Source of the DNA: Poindextera sp035295705 | GTDB lineage: Bacteria; Pseudomonadota; Alphaproteobacteria; Caulobacterales; Caulobacteraceae | Direction: 5' to 3' | NCBI GenBank assembly: GCA_035295705.1 | Contig: DATGIN010000003.1 | Location: 1 to 64,000 of the forward strand | DNA: 64,000 bases | The notes under the pieces: model-generated | What the model saw: the letters and a program-made list of their open reading frames with translations, nothing else | Told to the model about the DNA's origin: nothing | Database searches by the model: none | In this document: piece after piece, positions 21,214 through 27,620 of the stretch | Layout of the letters: each line of letters opens with the position of its first letter | Numbering within the stretch: position 1 is the first letter of the stretch | Position numbers and translations under genes: made by a program

Positions 21214-21269
21214 AAAGGAAGGGACGGCTCGCAAGGCAGCCGCCGCCTCGAGGAGATCCGAGTTTCGTG

Positions 21270-21986
21270 ATGAACGTCCCCCGCCGCCTCATGGCGCTCG
21301 CCGCACTTGCCGTTCTGCTTAGCGCCTGCAGCAAATCCGATGCATCGTTCGACGCCAAGGTGCACGATTACATCCTGGCGCACCCCGAGGTGATCCAGCA
21401 GGCGATCGCCAAGCTTCAGGCGCAGCAGGACCAGCAGGCGGCGCAGCAGGCCAAGCTGGCGATCGCGCAGAACCGGCAGAGCCTGGAGCGCGATCCGCGC
21501 GACTACGTCGCCAATCCGAACGGCCGCATCACGGTGACCGAGTTCTATGACTATCGGTGCCCGCACTGCATCAACGCCGCCCCGGCGGTATTGAAGATCA
21601 TCCACGACCACTCGGATGTGCGGTTCGTGTTCAAGGAGTTTCCGATCTTCGGCGACATCTCCGAGCATGCCGCCGCCGGCGCGATCCAGCTGAAAAAGCA
21701 AGGGGGCGACGTGGTCTCGCTCTACAGCGACTTCATGAACACCCATCCGTTGGACGACGCCGCCATCGACCGCATCCTGCGCGCGCATGGCGTCGACCCG
21801 GCGACGCTGGACAAGCCGGACGTCCACGCCCAGACGCAAGCGCAACTGCTGGCGGTGCGCAAGCTTGCGATCGACCTCGGCATCGAGGGCACGCCCGCCT
21901 TCATCGTCGGCGACACCCTCATCCCCGGCGACGACACCGACGCGATCAACGCCGCCATCAACCAGGCCCGCGCCCGCGCCGGCTGA
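21270..21986 (+). CDS. DsbA-family thiol-disulfide oxidoreductase, predicted lipoprotein
   Basis: A 238-residue exported thioredoxin-fold protein. The signal sequence ends with lipobox LLSACSK, so Cys20 is probably lipidated. A helical glutamine-rich linker (about residues 45-75) precedes the thioredoxin fold with active site CPHC at residues 97-100 in YDYRCPHCINAAP and the cis-proline segment GIEGTPAFIVGD near residue 210. ATG 21270 is preferred, with AGGAGA about 14 bases upstream; a GTG at 21267 is adjacent. It probably folds or isomerises periplasmic proteins. It resembles the BdbD/ScsC-like branch of DsbA proteins, but the branch is uncertain. Confidence 0.9.
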   Translation: MNVPRRLMALAALAVLLSACSKSDASFDAKVHDYILAHPEVIQQAIAKLQAQQDQQAAQQAKLAIAQNRQSLERDPRDYVANPNGRITVTEFYDYRCPHCINAAPAVLKIIHDHSDVRFVFKEFPIFGDISEHAAAGAIQLKKQGGDVVSLYSDFMNTHPLDDAAIDRILRAHGVDPATLDKPDVHAQTQAQLLAVRKLAIDLGIEGTPAFIVGDTLIPGDDTDAINAAINQARARAG

Positions 21987-22010
21987 GCCGATCCGGCGAC
22001 CTTGACTGAC

Positions 22011-22057
22011 ATGGTGCGGCGCACCATATGAGCCGCAAGAATGCTGCGTCGCACCAT
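22011..22057. promoter_or_regulatory. Two tandem operator-like palindromes upstream of a 35-codon gene
   Basis: ATGGTGC-GGC-GCACCAT (22011-22027) is a perfect 7-bp inverted repeat; ATGCTGC-GTC-GCACCAT (22041-22057) is a second copy with one mismatched pair. Their starts are 30 bases apart, about three helical turns. A TTGACT hexamer at 22002-22007 just precedes the first copy, so a bound protein would overlap a promoter. The TGC-N3-GCA core is reminiscent of PhaR-type sites, but this is only a resemblance. Confidence 0.6.
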
Positions 22058-22087
22058 TGGCGGCGCAGCGGGATTGGAGGCCCTGTC

Positions 22088-22195
22088 ATGTTCAATCGTC
22101 TGATCCAGTGGATCGATGAAGCCTTCGCAGAGGGCTTCGAGCTCGTCGGCCGGCTGCCGCCTCAGGCGCTCCGTCCCGGCGCATACCCGTTCTGA
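22088..22195 (+). CDS. Small protein of 35 residues, unknown function
   Basis: ATG at 22088 preceded by a strong GGATTGGAGG (22071-22080, 7-base spacing) opens a 35-codon frame starting MFNRLIQWIDEAFAEGFELV and ending in a proline-rich tail closing on GAYPF. The first 20 residues form a good amphipathic helix with Phe/Leu/Ile/Trp on one face and acidic residues on the other, suitable for membrane or protein surface binding. The gene has its own operator-like palindromes upstream and a strong hairpin directly after its stop, so it looks like a complete small transcription unit. I do not recognise the family; the call rests on ribosome-binding site, context and composition. Confidence 0.6.
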   Translation: MFNRLIQWIDEAFAEGFELVGRLPPQALRPGAYPF

Positions 22196-22198
22196 CGC

Positions 22199-22232
22199 CG
22201 AAAGCGGCGCGCCCCGAGGCGCGCCGCTTTCG
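22199..22232. terminator. Strong hairpin, probable bidirectional terminator
   Basis: A perfect 15-bp stem, CGAAAGCGGCGCGCC (22199-22213) with GGCGCGCCGCTTTCG (22218-22232), closed by a CCGA tetraloop. It lies 3 bases after the small gene and 27 bases before the stop of convergent thiG. The stem edges AAAGC/GCTTT give short U-rich ends in both directions, but no separate T tract follows. Confidence 0.75.
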
Positions 22233-22259
22233 CGAGCACACCCGCCAAACCGATCGGGG

Positions 22260-23066
22260 TCAAATCAGGCCCGCCAGCGGCGAGGAGGGGTCCGCGTACG
22301 TCCGCTTGGCCATGCGCCCGGCAAGGTAGGCTTCCCGGCCGGCGATCACCGCGTGCTTCATCGCGCGGGCCATCCGCACCGGGTCCTTGGCCTCGGCGAT
22401 CGCGGTATTGGTCAGGACCGCATCACAACCGAGCTCCATCGCCTCGACCGCATCGGCGGCCGCCCCGACGCCGGCATCGACCAGCACCGGCACGGTCGAT
22501 TGCTCGACGATCAGGCGGATGTTGAGCGGGTTCTGCAGGCCGAGACCCGACCCGATCGGCGCACCGGCCGGCATGATCGCCGCGGCGCCAGCGTCCTCGA
22601 GCTTGCGGCAGAACACCGGATCGTCGGTGCAATAGGCCATCACCGAGAATCCATCGGCGACCAGGAGCTCGAGCGCGCGCAGCGTCTCCACCATGTCGGG
22701 GTAGAGGTGCCTGGTGTTTGACAGCACCTCGAGCTTGACGAGGTCCCAGCCGCCGGCTTCGCGGGCCAGTCTCAGCGTGCGGACGGCGTCCTCGGCCGTG
22801 AAGCAACCGGCCGTGTTCGGCAGGTAGGTGAAGCGGTCGGGTTTGACGTGGTCGACCAGCATCGGCTGGCTGGGGTCGCTCAGATTGACCCGGCGGAGCG
22901 CGACGGTAACGATTTCGGCGCCGGCGGCCTCCGCCGCGGCGGCGTTCAGCGCGTAGTCCTTGTACTTGCCGGTTCCGACGATCAGGCGCGAGTGGAACAC
23001 GCGTCCGGCGAGCGTCCAGACGTCCTCTTCGACATTGGCCTCGGGCCTCAGCGCGACTTCGTTCAT
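22260..23066 (-). CDS. thiG: Thiazole synthase ThiG
   Basis: A 268-residue TIM-barrel enzyme that builds the thiazole phosphate of thiamine from deoxyxylulose phosphate, dehydroglycine and ThiS thiocarboxylate. Family segments include SRLIVGTGKYKDY near the N-terminus, VTVALRRVNL, LPNTAGCFTAEDAVR, VKLEVLSN with the catalytic Lys, MPAGAPIGSGLGLQNP and LVDAGVGAAADAVEAMELGCDAVL. It follows thiS by 6 bases and so shares the thiamine-pyrophosphate riboswitch upstream. Length matches the family. Confidence 0.96.
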   Translation of the reverse strand: MNEVALRPEANVEEDVWTLAGRVFHSRLIVGTGKYKDYALNAAAAEAAGAEIVTVALRRVNLSDPSQPMLVDHVKPDRFTYLPNTAGCFTAEDAVRTLRLAREAGGWDLVKLEVLSNTRHLYPDMVETLRALELLVADGFSVMAYCTDDPVFCRKLEDAGAAAIMPAGAPIGSGLGLQNPLNIRLIVEQSTVPVLVDAGVGAAADAVEAMELGCDAVLTNTAIAEAKDPVRMARAMKHAVIAGREAYLAGRMAKRTYADPSSPLAGLI

Positions 23067-23072
23067 GCGGCG

Positions 23073-23273
23073 TCATCCGCCTCCAATGAAATGCACGATT
23101 TCGATCCGGTCACCGTCGGCGATCGGCGCCTGGCGATAGGTCGACCGCGGCACGATCTGGAGGTTTCTCTCCACCGCGACCTTGCGCACGTCGAGGCCGA
23201 GGCAGGCGATCAGGCCGGCCACGGTCGCGATCCCGGAAAACGCCCGTTCCTCGCCGTTGACGGTCAGTCGCAT
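23073..23273 (-). CDS. thiS: Sulfur carrier protein ThiS
   Basis: A 66-residue ubiquitin-like protein that carries sulfur as a C-terminal thiocarboxylate for thiazole formation. It begins MRLTVNGEERAF and ends IEIVHFIGGG; the terminal glycines are those adenylated by ThiF and charged with sulfur. It lies directly upstream of thiG and 4-5 bases after the predicted riboswitch 3' edge, with GGGAGAGGC serving as ribosome-binding site. The extra final glycine after GG is seen in some homologues. Confidence 0.95.
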   Translation of the reverse strand: MRLTVNGEERAFSGIATVAGLIACLGLDVRKVAVERNLQIVPRSTYRQAPIADGDRIEIVHFIGGG

Positions 23274-23277
23274 GCCT

Positions 23278-23376
23278 CTCCCTTCGCCGGCATGACCCGG
23301 ATCAGGTCCAGCGGGTCGCCGCGCCGAAAATGCGGCCTCTCAGCCCCTTTGCGCAAAAAGCGGCGGGACTCCCCGG
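23278..23376 (-). ncRNA. TPP riboswitch (THI element) controlling thiS-thiG
   Basis: On the minus strand the leader carries the conserved THI-box parts in order: GGGGAGTCCCGCCGC, then GGGGCTGAGAGG, then ACCTGATCCGGGTCATGCCG and GCGAAGGGAGAGG. These correspond to the P2/J2-3 pyrimidine-sensing and P4/P5 pyrophosphate-sensing arms that bind thiamine pyrophosphate. The last element overlaps the ThiS ribosome-binding site, so control is probably at translation initiation. Edges are approximate. Confidence 0.93.
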
Positions 23377-23521
23377 AGAATGGCGCGGACCTTAGGACCC
23401 ACGGCCGCCGGGTCAAGCGGCGAGATGGCGCGGGGCGTCAGCTTGTTCGCCGCGGCAGGCGACGATAGAAGACGCGGCGCGCGAAACGCCTGAAGCAGGC
23501 GAGCCTCTCAGCCGGGAGCCG

Positions 23522-23971
23522 ATGCCCAAACCCATCTACGTGCTGAGCGGGCCCAACTTGAACCTGCTCGGGTCGCGCGAACCGGCAATCTACGGCGCGG
23601 CGACGCTGGCGGAGATTCAGGCGTCGTGCGAGGCGCGGGCGAAGGCGCTTGGACAGACCATCGTCTTCCGCCAGACCAACCACGAGGGCGAGCTCATCGA
23701 CTGGGTGCAAGAAGCCGGGCGCGACGGCCAGGCGCTGGTGCTGAACGCTGCCGGTTATGGTCACACCTCGGTCGCCCTGCACGATGCGCTCCGCACGCTG
23801 GCGATCCCGATCGTCGACTGCCACCTGTCCAACCCGGCGGCGCGCGAGGCGTTTCGCCACCAGAGCTACGTTTCCGCCGTGGCGACGGGCGTCGTCTCCG
23901 GCTTCGGGCCGCAGAGCTACCTCCTCGCGATCGAAGCCGCGGCCGGCGCGCTCGCGGCGCCCAAGCGTTAG
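23522..23971 (+). CDS. aroQ: 3-dehydroquinate dehydratase, type II
   Basis: A 149-residue dodecameric shikimate-pathway enzyme that dehydrates 3-dehydroquinate. The N-terminus IYVLSGPNLNLLGSREPAIYG contains the catalytic Tyr and lid loop; FRQTNHEGELIDWVQ, LNAAGYGHTSVALHDAL and the catalytic His region VDCHLSNPAAREAFRHQSYV follow. First gene of an aroQ-accB-accC-aat run, the usual order in alphaproteobacteria. Starts ATG 23522. Confidence 0.96.
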   Translation: MPKPIYVLSGPNLNLLGSREPAIYGAATLAEIQASCEARAKALGQTIVFRQTNHEGELIDWVQEAGRDGQALVLNAAGYGHTSVALHDALRTLAIPIVDCHLSNPAAREAFRHQSYVSAVATGVVSGFGPQSYLLAIEAAAGALAAPKR

Positions 23972-23991
23972 ACAAGGGAAGGTCGGGGCTG

Positions 23992-24471
23992 ATGGCGGAT
24001 CGAGCGGAGACGACCGGCAACGACGCCAACATCAACGAGGGCGCTGTCCGGGCTCTGGCCGAGATCCTTACTGAAACGGGTCTTACGGAGATCGAGGTCG
24101 AACAGCACGGCGTTCGCATCCGTGTCGCCCGCGCGCCGGCGCAAGCCCAGGCCGTCTACGCGGCAGCGCCGCCCGCGCCGGCCGCCGCGGTGCAGCCTGC
24201 GACAGCGGGCGGTCACGTCGAAGAGGCGCCGGTGCGCGGCGAGACGGTCACCTCGCCGATGGTCGGGACGGCGTACTTGAAGCCGCAACCCGAGGCGGAC
24301 CCCTTCGTTCGGGTGGGAGACCGCGTGAGCGCCGGCCAGACGCTGCTGATCGTCGAAGCCATGAAGACGATGAACCCGATCCCGGCGCCGCGCGACGGCG
24401 TCGTGTTGGCGGTGCTTGTCGAGGACGCCCAGCCTGTCGAGTTCGGCGAGCCGCTGGTCGTCATCGAGTAG
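23992..24471 (+). CDS. accB: Biotin carboxyl carrier protein of acetyl-CoA carboxylase
   Basis: A 159-residue carrier protein. The N-terminal helical region (INEGAVRALAEILTETGLTEIEVEQ) is followed by an alanine/proline-rich linker (about residues 45-75) and a C-terminal biotinyl domain. The biotin-accepting lysine is Lys125 in VEAMKTMNPI, with Thr in place of a residue often seen as Met. The protein shuttles CO2 between biotin carboxylase (AccC, next gene) and the transcarboxylase AccAD for malonyl-CoA synthesis. AAGGGAAGG lies upstream. The gap to accC is 8 bases. Confidence 0.96.
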   Translation: MADRAETTGNDANINEGAVRALAEILTETGLTEIEVEQHGVRIRVARAPAQAQAVYAAAPPAPAAAVQPATAGGHVEEAPVRGETVTSPMVGTAYLKPQPEADPFVRVGDRVSAGQTLLIVEAMKTMNPIPAPRDGVVLAVLVEDAQPVEFGEPLVVIE

Positions 24472-24479
24472 CGCCGGCG

Positions 24480-25823
<1,344 letters not shown>

Positions 25824-25826
25824 GCG

Positions 25827-26495
25827 TTGCAGACCGGCTCGCGCGCCTCGCAGTTCACGGTCGACGACCTGATCGCGTGCTACCAGCGCGGCGTCTTTCC
25901 GATGGCCGACGCGCGCGAGGACGAGCGGATCTTCCTTATCGATCCGGATCGCCGCGGGATCATTCCGCTGACTGGCTTCCACGTCCCGCGCCGCCTCGCG
26001 CGAACGATCAGGCAGGATCTCTTCGAGGTCAGGATCGACGCCGCATTCGACGCCGTGATCGAGGCTTGCGCCGAGTCCCGGCCCGGCCGCCTGGAGACCT
26101 GGATCAACGCCCCGATTCAGGCGCTCTATGGCGAGCTCTATCGCCGCGGGCTCGCCCACAGCGTCGAGTGCTGGGCCGGCGACGACCTGGTAGGCGGACT
26201 CTATGGCGTCGAGCTGGGCGCGGCCTTCTTCGGCGAGAGCATGTTCTCGCTCGCCCGCGACGCCTCGAAAGTCGCCCTAGCCCACCTCGTGGCGCGGCTC
26301 AGCCTCGGCGGCTACCAGCTGCTGGATACGCAGTTCCTGACCAGCCACCTGGCGCAGTTCGGGGCGCAAGACATCCCCCGCGCGCAGTATCGCAAGCGTC
26401 TCGCGCAGGCGATCACGGCCCATGCGGACTTCCACAGCCTCCCGGCTCAGGCGCCGGGGGCGTCGGTCTTACAGGCGATCAGCCAAGCGTCGTAG
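25827..26495 (+). CDS. aat: Leucyl/phenylalanyl-tRNA-protein transferase
   Basis: A 222-residue enzyme that adds Leu or Phe to N-terminal Arg or Lys of proteins, marking them for ClpS/ClpAP degradation (N-degron pathway). Recognised from YQRGVFPMAD, WINAPIQALYGELYRRGLAHSVE, VGGLYGVELGAAFFGESMFS and LLDTQFLTSHLAQFGAQDI. It starts at TTG 25827, 3 bases after accC, and is probably cotranscribed with it. Its 3' end overlaps the convergent DUF2155 gene by 49 bases, so no terminator lies between them. Confidence 0.95.
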   Translation: MQTGSRASQFTVDDLIACYQRGVFPMADAREDERIFLIDPDRRGIIPLTGFHVPRRLARTIRQDLFEVRIDAAFDAVIEACAESRPGRLETWINAPIQALYGELYRRGLAHSVECWAGDDLVGGLYGVELGAAFFGESMFSLARDASKVALAHLVARLSLGGYQLLDTQFLTSHLAQFGAQDIPRAQYRKRLAQAITAHADFHSLPAQAPGASVLQAISQAS

Positions 26496-27052
26496 ACGGG
26501 GTGCTCGAACGGGTCGACGCCGGGGGCGTTGGCGAACATCCAGCCGCGAAAGACCTGCCTTGGCGCGGGCGGGGGCCGGTCGGGCGGCAGCGGCTGTGAA
26601 TCGATCTCGACGTAGCTGGCCGCGTCGGTGAACCCTTCGTCGGGCGCCGTCGTCTCGCAGGCGCGCACCACGAAGATCAGGTTCTTGTAGCGGATGGGTC
26701 GATTGATCGGCGCCTCGAAACGCAGCGTCTCGGCGGTCACCTTATCCAACGCCTGTATGACCGCCGCCTGATAACGCGGCCGCTTCATGGCCGGCGGCGG
26801 CTTGGCGGAAGACTGCGGGGACGCCGAAACGTCGGGCTCGACGTCGCTCGCCTCGCTCGGCTCGGCGGAAGACGGGGGTGGGAGCACCACGGCCGGCAGC
26901 CCCGAGGGCGGCGGCGCCTCTTCGGACGCGCCGGCTGGCGAGGCTGAGGCTGCCGCCCCGGTCGGCTGGCTCTCCTCGGCGGCGGCCGCGCCGATCAGTC
27001 CCGCGCCGAGTGCAACAGCCGCAACTACCGCCAGGGTCCTCGAGACGCGCAA
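26447..27052 (-). CDS. DUF2155 domain protein, exported
   Basis: A 201-residue protein with an N-terminal signal peptide (about residues 1-24), then a low-complexity proline/serine/alanine-rich segment (about 25-90) and a C-terminal DUF2155 domain. The domain shows ALDKVTAETLRFEAPIN, YKNLIFVVRACETTAPDE and QVFRGWMFANAPGVDPFEHPVYDAWLIAC with two conserved cysteines. The family is common in alphaproteobacteria beside the NDUFA12 homologue, as here; its function is not established. Convergent overlap with aat at its 3' end. Confidence 0.85.
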   Translation of the reverse strand: MRVSRTLAVVAAVALGAGLIGAAAAEESQPTGAAASASPAGASEEAPPPSGLPAVVLPPPSSAEPSEASDVEPDVSASPQSSAKPPPAMKRPRYQAAVIQALDKVTAETLRFEAPINRPIRYKNLIFVVRACETTAPDEGFTDAASYVEIDSQPLPPDRPPPAPRQVFRGWMFANAPGVDPFEHPVYDAWLIACKTDAPGA

Positions 27053-27059
27053 GGCAGGG

Positions 27060-27455
27060 CTACTCCGGCCGCCAGGCCTCGTAGTCGCCGGTCGCGCGCG
27101 GGCGCTCGCCCGTGCGGGCGATGGAACCGGTCGGCTTCCAGGCGTTCACGGTGCCCGTCAGGTTCGGGATGTGGTCCTTCTCCCACGGCCGCCGCGGGAG
27201 CGGCGCCACGGTCGGAGGCTCGTCGAACGTGTAGTGCAGCCATCCGTGCCAATCCGGCGGGACCTTCGAGGCTTCCGCGTAGCCGTTGTAGATAACCCAG
27301 CGGCGCTTGCGCTGATCGTAGCTGTCGCTGTTGTCGCGCGCCTCGTAGTAGCGGTTGCCGAAGTCGTCTTCGCCGATGAAGCGGCCGCGCCGCCAGGTCG
27401 TGAATCGGATGCCGAGCGTGGCCCCGTTCCACCAGGTGAAAATCGATTTCAGCAT
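27060..27455 (-). CDS. NDUFA12 / B17.2-like supernumerary subunit of complex I
   Basis: A 131-residue homologue of the mitochondrial complex I subunit NDUFA12, one of few supernumerary subunits shared with alphaproteobacteria. Signature parts: FTWWNGATLGIRFTTWRRG, FIGEDDFGNRYYEARDN, RRWVIYNGYAEASKVPPDWHGWLHY and a C-terminal RPWEKDHIPNLTGT. ATG 27455 gives the family N-terminus MLKSIFTWWNG; longer in-frame starts are unlikely. It lies upstream of DUF2155 with a 7-base gap. It should stabilise NADH:quinone oxidoreductase at the membrane arm junction. Confidence 0.93.
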   Translation of the reverse strand: MLKSIFTWWNGATLGIRFTTWRRGRFIGEDDFGNRYYEARDNSDSYDQRKRRWVIYNGYAEASKVPPDWHGWLHYTFDEPPTVAPLPRRPWEKDHIPNLTGTVNAWKPTGSIARTGERPRATGDYEAWRPE

Positions 27456-27522
27456 GACCTGGACTATAGGCGTGCGTCGGCCGTGGCGTCCAGGGCGCGG
27501 AGACGCGACAGGCCCTGTGGGC

Positions 27523-27542
27523 GTCCACAACATCTTGTGGAC
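27523..27542. promoter_or_regulatory. NrdR-box-like palindrome upstream of the NrdJ-like gene
   Basis: GTCCACAA (27523-27530), a CATC spacer, and TTGTGGAC (27535-27542) form a perfect 8-bp inverted repeat. The inner 16 bases match about 12 positions of the NrdR box consensus ACACnATATATnGTGT. A weaker half-palindrome CAACATGTATTG is centred about 33 bases downstream at 27560-27571; NrdR boxes usually occur as pairs about three turns apart. Assignment to NrdR is inference strengthened by the RNR-like gene that follows 80 bases later. Confidence 0.55.
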
Positions 27543-27620
27543 AGCGCCACTCGTTGCACCAACATGTATTGCCGCTGGTGGGCGCCGAGCCTAGGCTCAA
27601 TGGCGCGGAGGCTCTCGTTC

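Noticed and set aside
22011..22057. PhaR operators and a phasin gene
   Set aside because: The TGC-N3-GCA core is suggestive, but the 35-residue product does not resemble a phasin and no PHA genes lie nearby, so I name no regulator.
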